NCBI GenBank assembly: GCA_025618425.1
Contig: CM046844.1
Coordinates: forward strand, 11,210,058 to 11,274,057
Direction of reading: 5' to 3'
Source of the DNA: Heliocidaris tuberculata
Lineage: Eukaryota; Echinodermata; Echinoidea; Camarodonta; Echinometridae
DNA length: 64,000 nucleotides
This document shows positions 33,303-45,520 of this stretch, in pieces. How positions within the stretch are numbered: position 1 is the stretch's first letter; each line of letters opens with the position of its first letter. The position numbers and the translations under genes were made by a program. The notes under the pieces are model-generated. The model worked only from the letters and a program-made list of their open reading frames with translations, was not told the origin of the DNA and did not search any database.

Positions 33303-33732
33303 ATTCCTTTCCCATTCTTGAGTAATCTTCTCAAACAGACCATGGCCCTGAACGCAGACAATCTACATGTTGGTCCGTTGGAGCATCACTTTGGGATCAG
33401 AGTATGCAGTCTAGCCTGAGTTGTCTCGTGCCTGGAGCGAGTAAGCGTGTGTCTGCTGTCTCACCTGTCTACCCCGCTCCTAACCCACTGATACCATCAA
33501 CACAAAACCCCTTGTGTCTCAGACTTCTAGCTCCATTGTTCTGTCTCCCTATTCACAACTCCGAATCTGCACTGTTGGAGCTACCCTCACTTTGCCGCTC
33601 TCGACAGATTGATTTCACCCCCACCTCTTCCAACATCTCGTGGACCTACTGGATAATAGCTTCCTGGAGAGTACTGTGGCTCACCTTTCTTTGAATAGTA
33701 GACAGCGAGAATTCTGTAGGTCTATGTTAAAG
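33303..33732 (+). pseudogene. Exon-like block with splice sites but a broken reading frame
   Basis: A pyrimidine tract and CGATGCAG precede 33303, and AAAG|GTAAGT follows 33732. Base composition is coding-like. A good initiation context (ACCATGG, ATG at 33342) opens MALNADNLHVGPLEHHFGIR but stops after 25 codons. Plausible peptide text continues in other frames: SAVSPVYPAPNPLIPSTQ, then QTSSSIVLSPYSQLR, and finally LVDLLDNSFLESTVAHLSLN just before the donor. This looks like one exon with several small indels, either decayed or badly assembled. A non-coding 5' exon is the alternative. I recognise no family. Confidence 0.35.
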
Positions 33733-35482
33733 GTAAGTTAGTCCCATCGTCATCATTGCAAAGCCCTATCTACTGTCTTGAAACTTGCATCTACTTAGTC
33801 TACTAGAATAGGACAAGCTTACTATTATTTTGCAATTAAGAGATCTCTTTGAAAGATATGGAGTTAAGATTTAATAATCATCAACTATCCAATGCTGAAT
33901 GCCTGAAATATAATAGACTAAAATATTTTAAAGGGATTGATTAACTTTGCCCAGGATTGAAAAAAAAAAAAAATCACTGTTCCAGCTAATGCTGTAATCA
34001 TAATTGCAAACCTTTAGGTCAGACAGGAATTGCCTGAGTTTTATAAGCTGATCGGTCGTTTATATATCAAGATATTTACGATTGAAAATTGATGTCGGGA
34101 TAGAGTACCACCGAACCCTAAAGAACTCTTGGTCAGGCATACCTCCCTCTATCACAGAATACCATACAATGAACGAATCCCTATTTCTTCACGGGCTGGA
34201 AACCCGCTCTGAAATCGCCAAGTGCTGGTGCTTGGTTTTTGTGACTGCAGCGCAGCGAAGAAGCGGAGCGATTTTCCACCGGACGGTGGTTGAGAAATAA
34301 TCTTTCGATCGTCAATGTCTCGTTATAAACGCATGAGGATGCTAGCTAGTCATAATAGGTTTTAGAGCGTTGATCCTTCGATCATTCGGACTGGATTTTG
34401 CTTTTGAAACCCAATTTATTTTCTCTTTTTTAGGATAGTAAATAGGTTCCATTTTCTCTCATACTTTCACATATCTTTAATTATATATGTATTTAGAGGA
34501 TTGCATACAATTCACTGGCATTTGAGCTGATTTCACAATTTTTCACAAAGTTAATTAATCCCTTTAATGCATGGGAGGGATGACAGAGCGAGAGAGTTAG
34601 TTTGTGATGACTTGTCTATTGTTTATTGTGAAGAAATGAATGTTTCAATCAAGAACATGAGGGGTGGGGGGGGGGGGGGGGGGTGTTGGTTGGCATATCA
34701 TAAGTCTGCCAAAGTCAACAATACACTGAATTTGCAATTTTGTGAGAAATTCTTAAATGTAGGCTGAATGTGAAATTTCTTGAGATAGTGCTTAATGTAG
34801 GTTGAATGTTGAAATTTCTAAAAAAGGAATTGCTAAATGTTGGCTATAACCTTGAACCTGTGAAATAAGTTGACCTTATAAAGCTGTGTTTTCCTTTTGC
34901 ACCACAAAGAGCTATAAAGAACTCTGCTTTTTTTCTTCTCATGGTTGGCTTTGCATGAAGTTTTTATTTTTCTGTTTTTTTTTCAATTACATTTAGTAAT
35001 ATTATTCTTGTACTTGGACAGATTAGATTGATTATTATTGTTATAACTGATTTTCCTGATAGCAAAACATGCGGGCTGAGGTGTATTGTTTTATTTCCTG
35101 TTATTGTTATTTTTGAAATCTACGTCTAGTGTAGTGTAATAAATCATGTGATCTGCAAATGTATGGCTCCGTGGAAGCTGCTTGCTAGCTTTGGGACCCA
35201 CTTAAAGTTTAGAAAAAAAAAAAAAAAGGATTGAATTAAAAAAAAAAAAATAAATTGAATATATGATTATGGATTTCCCAGGGATTCATAATTATATGTG
35301 TGCCCTTTAAGAGCATGCAAAGTGTATTTTACTGATTTGATGCTAGGTTGTATATAGCATGCATTTTCTTAATACCTAAAAAGCTTGATACCATGAAGCA
35401 GAGAGTCACGGAGGAAAAACAGAGGGAGATGATGTTAAAAAAGAGATAAAGAGTGGATAGGCAATAGAAAATGTAAAAAGAT

Positions 35483-35594
<112 letters not shown>

Positions 35595-36983
35595 AATCTG
35601 ATGGAAAGATAAGAATATAAGATTTGAGGAAAAAAGACAGACGAAAGAATGGAACACCCCCCCCCAAAAAAAAAACAAAAACAAATACAAAACAAAAAAA
35701 AAACAATCCCCAAAAAACAACAACCCCAAAACAAAAAAACACAACAAAAAACAAACCCCCCCAAAAACAACAAAACAAAAACAAAAAGAAAAGAAAGAAA
35801 GAAAAGTGATCTGAAAAAGAAATCTGCATTTCAAAAGCAGGAAGTAAGCAGCAAAATTTGATGAGGAAGATTTGTATACCTCCTCTTGCCCCTTTCATCA
35901 GAGATACCAGATCATATTTGAGATATAAATACATGCCTTGTGGATATATTCTTCATAACGCAGACAATCCCTGTCAGCACCCTATCAGATCTTTACAAGG
36001 TTTTATTTTGTGGCATATGTACAGTCTGGTAGTTAACAGGAAGTATAAGAATTAGGACCAATATAAAAAAAAATAAAGAGAACAGATGAATATCCATGAT
36101 GGGTTCAGGAAGTGCCGTTAGGAACCCGGATTTATCCTATCCTACATGTACGTGTACATGTATGTTGATGTAAATAGAAATGTCAATGAATAGTGAGCAA
36201 GATAGTGAGCAAGAAATTTATTTTTGGTATACTTCAGACAAAATGTGTGGTACATTTGAATAGAATTAATGTTTGTATCATGTTAAGTCACAGGCAAGAA
36301 AGAAAAAGAAAAACAAGGAAAATGGTAATATTAAAAAAATATATATATATTTTATCAGTGAGGAAGATTTTGAATATTTTCAAGATAATTTGATAGATGT
36401 TGAAAAAAAGAATAACATACACAAAAAGATGACATTATTTCCATTGTGATTAATACAAGAAGACAATTGCAGACATTTTCTAGTAATCCTATGTCTACAT
36501 ATGTAGAGACCAGTTTGTATACCTTTTGATTTTACATAATCTTAATGACAGGCTTAGATGTACAGTACATTGTAAGAAGTTATTGAAAGTTTCACATATT
36601 TCAAGACTTGATGCACTTGCTTACCGTTGCTGATCATTTATGGTTTACTGGAAAATACGTTTGACCTTAGTTATAGAAATGACAGCCTTCAGAGATGAAT
36701 AAAGCCTGCAAAGACTTGCTTGCCACATTAGAGGAAATATGTAATAGGATATGTGAATGAAATGACCTCCCTCATTCACAGGAAAGTGTAGATTAGAATG
36801 TCATAACATTAAAAGTCTAGTGTGAAGGTATTACTGTGTTCACACTACAAGGAACATATACCAAGTATCATTTTGATCACATGAAAGACTAGTATGAAAG
36901 GTAGGGCTGTGTTCACTTTTTACCTATTCACCTTGGACTAACATGGGAGTAATAAGTGAATTATCTCTGAAAATCTCAAAAAG

Positions 36984-37124
36984 GAACTCTGCACAGGTAA
37001 CTTTGCCATCAATGGTAACTCCCATGGAAACCTTGATTTTGATTGGCTGTTGAGTGATGTTACCATGGTAGTTACCATTGATAGCAGAGTTACCATTAAT
37101 GGTAAGTTTTATGCCACAGGGCCC
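36984..37124. mobile_element. GGGCCC-ended palindromic element with ATGGTAAC units
   Basis: GCCATCAATGGTAACTCCC pairs with GGTAGTTACCATTGATAGC around a TTTTGATTGGCTG core. The right end is CCACAGGGCCC; the left end is truncated or diverged. Confidence 0.55.
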
Positions 37125-37192
37125 TGGTTTAAGTCCTTTTTTTTTTCATTGTTAGATTGGACATAAAATATAACAGTTCAGAGTCTCCTTTT

Positions 37193-39155
37193 AAGGCCCG
37201 TCTTCATCAGCCCGAGTTTCCAAAATAGCCCGCTAATTCTGATCCGGGAAACTAACCCGATCAGAACTAGCTCGAGCTAGTTTGTAATGAAGACGCAATT
37301 AGCTGGCTATTTCGTGGGTTTCTAGCTCGAGCTAGAAGCCTAAGTCAACTCGGGTTTTTTTGTGAAATAGCGCGCTATTTGGCGAATTAGCCCGCTAATT
37401 CGCAGGTGAAGACGCACTCGGGTTTTGACTCGGGTTAATTTATTCATGACACCAATCCTAGAAATGTTATTTTCCTTATGTATTTCTTGATTTTCTTCTC
37501 TCTTTCCACCTTTTCCTTATGTATTTCTTTGTTTTTCCTTCTTTCTTTTTTCTCCTTATGTATTTCTTTGTTTTCCCCATTCTTTATTCTTCTTTCTATT
37601 CTTATGTATTTCTTTGTTCTTCTTGCTATCCTATTTTCTTTATATATCTCTTGTTTTTCTTCTCTCTATTTGTCTTTTCCTTATGTATTTCTTTGTTTTT
37701 CCCATTTTCTGTTCTTCGATCTTGCTATCCTCTTTCCTTTGTTTATGTATTTCTTTGTTTTTTCTGTCCTCTTCTCTTTATATTTCCTTATGTATTTCTT
37801 TATTTTTCTTTCTATTCTATATTTTCCTCATGTATTTCTTTGTTTCTTATGTATTACTTTGTTTTTCCTTCTCTCTTTTTTCTCCTTATATATTTCTTTG
37901 TTTTCCCCATTATTTATTCCTTCTTTCTATTCTAATGTATTTCTTTGTTCTTCTTTCTCTCCTCTTCTCTTCATATGTATTTCTTTATTTTTATTTCTAT
38001 TTTATCTTTTTCCTTATGTATTTCTTTGTTTTCCCAATGTTTTATTCTTCTTTAATTTCTTATGTATTTCTTTGTTCTTCTTGTTATCCTCTTTTCTTTA
38101 TGATTCTTTATGTATTTCTTTGTTTTCTTCTATCTTTTTATCCTTTCCTTTTGTATTTCTTTGTTTTCCTGTTGTCTACTCTTCTGTCTATGTATTTCTT
38201 TGTTCTTCTTTTTTACCCTATTCCCTTTATATTTCTTTGTTTTCCTTCTCTATTTTTATCTTTTCCTTATGTATTTCTTTGTTTTCCCCATTTTCTGTTC
38301 TTCGATTTTGCTATCCTCTTTTCTTTGTTTGTTTATGTATTTTTTTGTTCTTTCTGTCCTCTTCTCTTTATATATATTTCCCTATGTATTTCTTTGTTTT
38401 TCTTTCTATTTTATCTGTTTCCTTATGTATTTCTTTGTTTTTCTTTCTATTTTATATGTTTCCTTATGTATTTCTTTGTTTTTCTTTCTATTTTATCTGT
38501 TTCCTTATGTATTTCTTTGTTTTTCTTTCTATTTTATATGTTTCCTTATGTATTTCTTTGTTTTTCTTTCTATTTTATCTGTTTCCTTATGTATTTCTTT
38601 GTTTCTTATGTATTACTTTGTTTTTCCTTCTATATATTTTTTTCTTCTTATGTATTTCTTTGTTTTCCCCATTATTTATTCTTCTTTCTATTCTTATGTA
38701 TTTCTTTGTTCCTCTTTCTATCCAGTTTTCTTCGCATTTCCTTATATATTTCTTTGTTTTTCTGTTTTGTTTTTCCTTATGTATTTCATTGTTTCTTATG
38801 TATTACTTTGTTTTTCCTTATCTCCTTTTGCTCCTTATATATTTCTTTGTTATCCCAATTATCTATTCTTATTTCTATTCTTATGTATTTCTTTGTTTTT
38901 CCTTCTCTCTTTTTATCTTATCCTTATGTATTTCTTTGCTCTTTTCTCTTCATTTATCCTATATATTTTTTTTAATTTTCCATCTTCGAAGTGCGCATGC
39001 TCTGAAGCTCGAGTTTATTCCAAGAACGAGCGGGAATCGCTCGACTCGGGCTGATGGAGACGGGGTTTTTCAAACTCGGACTTTTTTCTCGAGAAGCGCT
39101 GATCGGGCTAGAATCTCGAGCTTGAGCAAACTCGGGCTGATGGAGACGCACCTTT
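37193..39155. mobile_element. 2-kb inverted-end element with a minisatellite interior
   Basis: The left end AAGGCCCGTCTTCATCAGCC pairs with the right end GGGCTGATGGAGACGCACCTT. Subterminal parts contain repeated CTCGAGCTAG, AATAGCCCGCTAATT and CGAGTTT motifs. The middle (about 37470-38960) is a T-rich minisatellite. A decayed relative of the right part is at 42130-42560. No transposase exists. Confidence 0.75.
37470..38960. repeat. 41-bp T-rich minisatellite with higher-order structure
   Basis: The core unit starts CCTTATGTATTTCTTTG and recurs exactly every 41 bp at 38421, 38462 and 38503, with alternating TATCTG/TATATG variants (an 82-bp dimer). Longer blocks such as CTTATGTATTACTTTG recur near 37848, 38606 and 38795. 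All three plus frames stay open for hundreds of codons, giving 559-, 453- and 314-codon frames that are artefacts of composition. Confidence 0.9.
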
Positions 39156-39179
39156 AGTGAAGTTTTTGCATTAGAATGC

Positions 39180-39465
39180 TAGGATTTAATAATAATAATA
39201 ATAATAATAATAATCTTTTAAAGTCCACTCCAAATTTTATTAAGTTAAACCGAAATGGAAATTCTTTTTGCCCAATTGATCGTGAGCCCGGCAGCCACTG
39301 AGCAGCGCCAGATCGACGTTACTCTATCACTTATTGTTGAACGCCAAACAAGGTAGCAGCAACTCCCATCTTTTAACGTCTTTTGGTTAGACGTGGCCGG
39401 GGTTCGAACCCACGACCTCCCGGTTGTGAGGCGGACGCTCTACTGACTGCATGAGCCAACACACA
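39180..39465 (-). mobile_element. tRNA-derived SINE with (ATT)n tail
   Basis: On the minus strand the head reads TGGCTCATGCAGTCAGTAGA (A-box-like, near 39458) and then GTGGGTTCGAACCCC (B box, near 39412-39398), spaced as in a tRNA promoter. A body of about 190 bases follows, and the tail is (ATT)n at 39216-39189. The cloverleaf is not intact enough for a functional tRNA, so it is a SINE transcribed by Pol III. Confidence 0.8.
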
Positions 39466-39560
39466 TATTACACATGAGCAGAAAGAGCAAAAATCACAGA
39501 AAATAATACAGTACTGTGCACCGTTCACAAATAAGAGCAATTTGATTATAACTAATCATT

Positions 39561-39780
39561 AAAGTCTCTAAATTGGCAATGCAGTGAAAAATATATAATC
39601 ACTTTTTTTTTAAAATTGGCAATTTTTTTGTTAAGTTTTGCAATTTTTCACTCACATTTTTATTTTTTTCAAAATATGTAAAAGTGGAAAAGAAGAATAA
39701 TTGGTGCCAATTTGAGGAGGGAAAGCTGATTAATTTGAACCTTAAGAAAACTGTGAACTGCTATGGGTCTAACGTAAACA
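39561..39780 (-). repeat. Reverse-complement relative of the 20458 duplication unit
   Basis: Shares in inverted order TCTAAATTGGCAAT, AATCACTTTTT, AAATTGGCAATTTTT and CAAATTTGAGGAGGGAAAGC-like text with 20850-21060 and 21170-21380. This makes the duplicated unit a dispersed repeat. Confidence 0.6.
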
Positions 39781-42130
39781 AACTTCACATTGCTGCATGT
39801 TGGCCCTACCTGTCTTGCTTTCAGGAAGAAAAAGTGGATATTTAGAGTCCCCAAATTAGTCAATTTTTATCATTTTTGGATGACATATTGTGCCCATTGT
39901 GCAAGGACGGTTAAAAGTATATATAGATATGTAGTTGTGACAGAGAAGTGAATGACATGCAACTCAAAATGAAGAACAGATATGGCATGCATACAAAACA
40001 GAACACCTGTGACCATTACCGGCATTTGGACATTTCCTAGAACTCATTCACAACTTCTGCCTCTTCACTGAAAACATTGTCTGGAGTTATGTCAGGCCGA
40101 CAGAATTGATCAGAACTTCTTCTGATCACTCATACAAATAGTAGGACTATTAAAAGGCACAGTGTACATGAACTTGTTTGCATTTCTTTTAAATGTCTTA
40201 TCTAATGTAATTTGAATCAGTGCTATTTGGTTTGTTTGGTCTTATCTTTATATAATTTAATGATGCACTGTACCAAATAGAGCTAACTATGAGATAGAAA
40301 GAATTTTACCATTGCCGTTCTGGACGCTTTCTGAATGGCAGGTTTATTTCAGATTTTCCCTTGCATTTAACATTTATAAGACCTTTATTTATTACACATC
40401 TGACTCTTGTTTCACTTTTGCACTTATCAGGCTCGAAACTGCTGCCTTCCGAGCAATGTTAAATTCATGTACATGTATAGGATTTGACAAGTGTAAGGTG
40501 ATTTAAAACTCACTTGTCATTGTTTCATCATGACACATGCTTATTGTTTTCAGACTGTTAGGAATCTTGACAGGATGAATTGGCATTGTCTATATTCATT
40601 GATAAAAGAAATGGTTTTGGTAAGCAATTACTGCTGACAATGCGTGGTCATCTCCAACGGTTTCATATCCAGTTTGAATGCCAAGCAGCTGTGACAATCG
40701 AAATTTGTCTTTCCTATTGTCTGTCTCAATGCTTGATCTTTTCAACTTTTCAACTTTTTTAGAGGTGTGGATGATATAATCTTGGTTCAGATCAAAGCTA
40801 CAGGACTGATGTTTATATCTAAGTTTGCCACACCAGGCTTTAATCACACAATGTAAACTACATGTACATTGTCATGATAAGGACTGTATATTATAAATGA
40901 TGAAGGCCTACATGTATGAAGGTCCCCAAGGGAGACAAGAAAATTGGTCTTTATGAGCAGGTGGTCTTTATGCACAGGTTCCTTTAATACATGTTTCAAT
41001 GAGAATCAGTTTTCAAGGGAAACAAATATTGTCATAGACAGGTGGTCTTTCTGTACAGGTGGTCGCTAAAGCAGGTTTGACTGTATATCACAATTTATGT
41101 CATTTGGTCATTCGAGATAAGATTCCATACTCCATACATGTACAGAGTTTAAATCTATTTTGAAAAATGATCTCATTCAAATCAGAATTTGATAAATGGT
41201 AGGCCTACAAAATTCACCAACCCAAGAATTTACACAGATGGAAAAGGGAGGGTTTAATGAATGTACAAACATTGATGTGAAAAAACCCCAAATGAGCTGA
41301 ATTATTGACATCTAAGGTAACTTTGAACACATCACTTGACAAAGTACTGAAGGTGTGAACATGCTTTCAATGCAGAGTGTGAACAGGACACAGGATCCAA
41401 GATCTAATTAGCTAGGATTAATAACGCCAAAATTAAGATCCCAATCTAGGTCAGGGTCACTGACGTAAAGCACTATCGTAGCGAAAATATGTTGCTTTAA
41501 TGCAGTCAGAATTTTATATCTGATCCTCAGGACTGAAAATCAGGGGGTTGCAATTGATACGTCTTCGGGGGAGCCTCCAAGAATTAGGAGGACTTCACAG
41601 AATTCTATCTCCGTCAGTATACAAGTAGAATCATTTTTATTAGTGATATGGACCTGGAAAAATCAGCATGAAAATTCAGCTTCACATTTTCATTTAAATT
41701 CATGAGTGTCTTTACAAGAGCTATCCATATTCCAAGCGCTAGGCTAGTAATTCTTTAGATTTTTTGATTTTCAAGAAGTCTTCTTATCCCCAAAATCGAA
41801 AGTGAGTAATAAATCTGTTGTTCAGCTATCATGGCGACTTGTGTTTATTTTGGTCTCTGTTGTGACAAGCTGATCTATCATCAAACAAACAGATGAACGT
41901 ATAACATGACTTGAAAGAAGTAGGGCCTTTACTTTTGTGCTTACATGGATACTGTTGTTAATTTCCATTTTATTGCGATCCATAGGGGGAGGGCAGTTTC
42001 CTCTCTTTAATATAAAGAGGAAGAAGTAAGCACCGATTTGGACATTTTTAACAATCGGTCTGTCAATAGCTGACCATGCTCTTGTCTGGGTCTGCAAATT
42101 AAAGTCATCAAAGGGTGAAGTAGTCTGGAA
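39781..42130. other. AT-rich non-coding
   Basis: Short frames only. Repeats of AGGTGGTCTTTATG occur near 40960-41065. No exon is supported. Confidence 0.45.
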
Positions 42131-42560
42131 TCCAGGTGGACTCTGATTTCTCTCATTGAAAATAAGTTTAGTTTTGTTCAGTAGGTGTTTTTCCATTAAT
42201 CCAAGCAAGCTCAAGCTTGATATATCACAGGAAGACTGATCAGCGCTTCTTGGGAAAATAGTTTTAAGTTCTCTTTCTCCATTAGCCTGAGTTGAGCTTT
42301 CTCTCTCTGCTTGCTTGGTGAATTAGTTTGAGCTATTGATGGCAAAATAGCCAGCTAATTGGTCAGGTAGTAGGCTGTGTCATGAACTATTCTGATTTGC
42401 TTGAGGTAATAGAACAGCTAATACATGCTAGGCACAATGGTGAAATAGCAAACTATTTGCACCTTCAAGCTACTGGTGACTATATGCTGATTTAATTTCC
42501 CTCGGATCGGAATCAGCAGGCTGCTTTGATAACTCTGGCTAATCGGGACATATCTAGAAA
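42130..42560. mobile_element. Decayed relative of the 37193 element
   Basis: GCTCAAGCTTGATATATC, GATCAGCGCTTCTTGGGAAA and TCCATTAGCCTGAGTTGAGC align in order with the reverse complement of 39000-39150. Further on AATAGCCAGCTAATT matches subterminal motifs of the 37193 element. No minisatellite is present here. Confidence 0.5.
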
Positions 42561-43537
42561 GGCAGGGAGCAGGGATATTCCATACTTTTTTAGTCATATA
42601 ATTTTACTTTGACTTCTGCTGGATGAAAGGCTAGAGGTGAATGGCCAGTAGATTGCTGGTAGCAACTGAACCCTCCATTTTGTCCCTCTAACACCCCTTA
42701 TCCTCCCCCTCCCCTCTTCCTTTCAGGCACCTGTTGTAAATTGTTCCACAACCAGTTTACAGTTTCAATTTGGATTTTATTTTTATTTGTATACAAGCAT
42801 ATTCTTACTGAGAAATGAGTAAAATGAATAAAAATGTAGGCACAGTGTTCTATTAGATGGAATGAGAAGAAACAGGACGACCTCCATTCACAAAATGCAT
42901 ATGAAACTTACATGTACTTTATTTCAAATTAAATTCAATATGAATGATAATTCTTATATTTATTCATATTAAAATTTTCATTTGCTTTTGAAAATACAAT
43001 AAAAAATCCCAGTCCAAATTATGGGATTCAAGGTTGTATGGGTGGTAACAAATTGGTATAGATTTGCCTATAGAACTATTTTGTCTAGTTGTGAACTTGT
43101 GATAATATGTATTATTTTTAAGTGTGCAGTTCCTTCTTTATATTCTACTTCATTACTTGACTCGCTTGTGAACTTGTTTTATTGGGATTATTACGGAGAA
43201 TGAGACAGACTGAGAGAAAGAGCTATTCAAAATTAGAAGGGAGGGGAGAGAGAGGTAGAGAGAGAGAAAGAAAGAAACAGAGAGAGAGAGGGAGAAAGAC
43301 AGAGAAAGAGAAATCGGACTGCAGACAGATGCACCAATAAAAAGTGGATAACAATAGACATTTTCTCATTTAATCCCAGTGGAAATGCACCTGATTGTAG
43401 GAGACCAGGATATTCCTGACTAAATTCTTTCTTCAGTCTGGCCACCTTGCCTTCCTGCACCCCTTTCCTTCAAAGTTCTCCAACTGCAATCCTCCCTCAG
43501 CAGATGTTTTTCCACCGTCCTACTAAGCTGGCCTCAC

Positions 43538-44087
43538 TTAAAGGAGAATGAAACCCAGGGCAAAAATCAATTTGAATGAAAAGAGAGGATAGAGAGAAGC
43601 AATTTAAAAAAAGTTCCATCAAAATTAGTTATGAAATTATGAGAAAGTTATGAAAGTTTGAAAAGTCTCAATTTACCTTCTATGGTGATCCTCAAATTGG
43701 CAATGTTGCTTCAAAATGGCAGGTTTAGTAGTACAACTCTCAATATGTTTTGTACACAAAATTTCATATTTTCTCCATTATCTCTAAAGATGCTGCTTGT
43801 CTTTTTGTGAACTCAACATATGTTGTGTCAAATATATTTCCCCATGATATATCTTGAGCTAAGAAGGAAACAAGCTGCACCTTGAGAGATAATGGGGAAA
43901 ATATGAAATTTTGTGTACAAGCTACATTGCCAATTTGAGGATCGCCATAGAAAGTAAATTGAGACTTTTCAAACTTTCAATTTTCTCATTTCGTAACCGA
44001 TTTTGATGAAACTTTTTAAAAATTGTTTCTCTCTATCCTCTCTTTTCATTAAAATTGATTTTCCCCCAGGGTTTCATTCTCCTTTAA
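43538..44087. mobile_element. 550-bp fold-back element
   Basis: The two halves are near-complete inverted copies: AAAGGAGAATGAAACCC at the left and GGGTTTCATTCTCCTTT at the right, continuing through AAAAGAGAGGATAGAGAG and CTCAAATTGGCAATGT in both arms. Arms are about 260 bp with roughly one mismatch in ten by eye. No frame is present. A transcript would fold into a long double strand. Confidence 0.9.
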
Positions 44088-44097
44088 AAACAGTAGC

Positions 44098-44625
44098 TAC
44101 ATTCATATGGGACTTGTGGTTTCGAAACTTTAAATTTTAAGTTTTAAAACTAAACAGCGACTCACTAACCGCGATGAGGGTTCACATGGGCCCAAAACAA
44201 CGATGCTCGCTGTTCTGAAACTACAAGCTGAGTGATCGTTGTTGCTAACACCGGAAGTACATGCAGATACCAATTGTGTGTACAGTACACATACAGTTCC
44301 TGTGTTCATAATTCATGCAAAGGGTTTGACCCGGAAGTTTAACATGAACAGAGAGGTCATTGTTAACTACCAGCTTGCGAAAATTAACGTTTCTTCCGTT
44401 CACATGGTCCGAAACTGCGACGGAAGAACCCCCGCTGCTTGTGGTTTTGGCGTTAACCACGAGCTCACTTATGGTTCTAGAACTACAAGTAAACTTAAAG
44501 TTTCGAAACTATGAGTCCGTTCATACGGTTTGAAACTACAAGATAAATACAAGTTACCTTAAAGTTTTGAAACTACAAGCGAAACTTAAACTAAAGTTTA
44601 GTTACCATTGTGTGAACCTGACTAG
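44098..44625. mobile_element. Fold-back element with GTTTCGAAACTTTAA units
   Basis: ACTTGTGGTTTCGAAACTTT at the left is mirrored by several AAAGTTTCGAAACTA and TTGAAACTACAAG units at the right. GTTCACATGGGCCC, GTTCACATGGTCC and GTTCATACGG are further internal repeats. It adjoins the 43538 element. Its 91-codon frame is not conserved and is not called. Confidence 0.6.
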
Positions 44626-45104
44626 TACATGTTGGCCATTTGCAATCCATAAAGTTGACAATGAAACAAAATCAATCCAGACTGTAGTGGGGTGCAAGAT
44701 AAGCTTGAAAGTAACCTCTCAGCAAGATAATTACAGAATTAACACAAATATAAAATCACAAGTTAAACCATAACCTTTGCTCTTAGCTGACACTAGATTT
44801 AAAATGAATCAAAGAGAGTTTTGAATGGTGAATTATTCTTCAAAGTAATGAAAGTCTCAATTATGGAAAGTATTTCTATGTGTTCTGCATTTTTGTATTG
44901 CAAATACATAACAAATCTTAAGTATAAACATGTACATGTACATGTAAATATAGGAAAATTTCTCTGTTTACACATGTAGATAAAAAAAAAAAAAAAACTT
45001 GATTCAAGCATGATGGAGGAATTAATGCAGTGCACTGTACATGTACATGGCCTCTGCAAGTTAGGATGCGTTTATGCTTACTTTGTGAAGGCAGAATGAT
45101 CGTT

Positions 45105-45520
45105 TTAACCCTTTCAGGACAGGAATTGTTTTAGGGCTAAATTGATCTCATTTTGTTCTTCAAATTGGCAACATTAATATTTTTCTTTTAGTGCTAACTT
45201 GGTTCTAATAAAATGTAATGTCTTTGAAAACAATTTACATTGTTAAGAACTTTGTCACAAATTTTAAAACATGGCCAATTTAGATAAAAACAATGATTTT
45301 AAATCTCTCAATGTGTTGCCAATTTAAGGATTTCAAAGCTTATTCTCCTTTTTTAAATTCCTGGCATCAAACGCAATATGGTCATGCAACGAAAATGAAC
45401 ACAGTATGTGCAGAAATTTTTGCTCTTTCTACTCATGCATCTGGCATATTTTTTAGAGCTCTGAATCAAAAGTTATTGAGCCAAACCACAAAATGTGGCC
45501 AATTGTCTCGAAAGGGTTAA
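45105..45520. mobile_element. TTAA-flanked element with TTAACCCTTTC ends
   Basis: TTAACCCTTTC at the left and GAAAGGGTTAA at the right are perfect 11-bp complements. The interior has repeated CAAATTGGCAAC-type motifs. TTAA targets with CCC termini are the known habit of piggyBac-like elements; there is no transposase. Confidence 0.65.

Noticed and set aside
37478..39157. 559-codon plus-strand frame resembling a polytopic membrane protein, with 453- and 314-codon frames overlapping
   Set aside because: All three frames are open because the DNA is a T-rich 41-bp minisatellite; the hydrophobic Phe/Leu/Ser text is its translation.
39395..39460. Functional tRNA gene on the minus strand
   Set aside because: A and B boxes are present, but acceptor and anticodon stems do not pair convincingly, and the unit continues into a 190-base body with an (ATT)n tail, so it is a SINE.
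41822..42214. 130-codon minus-strand frame
   Set aside because: Its start (MSLLGLMEKHL) overlaps the decayed copy of the 37193 element, whose other copy translates similarly by shared DNA; no domain is seen.
44239..44514. 91-codon frame in the GTTTCGAAAC fold-back element
   Set aside because: Lies inside an inverted repeat with internal duplications and shows no recognisable domain.
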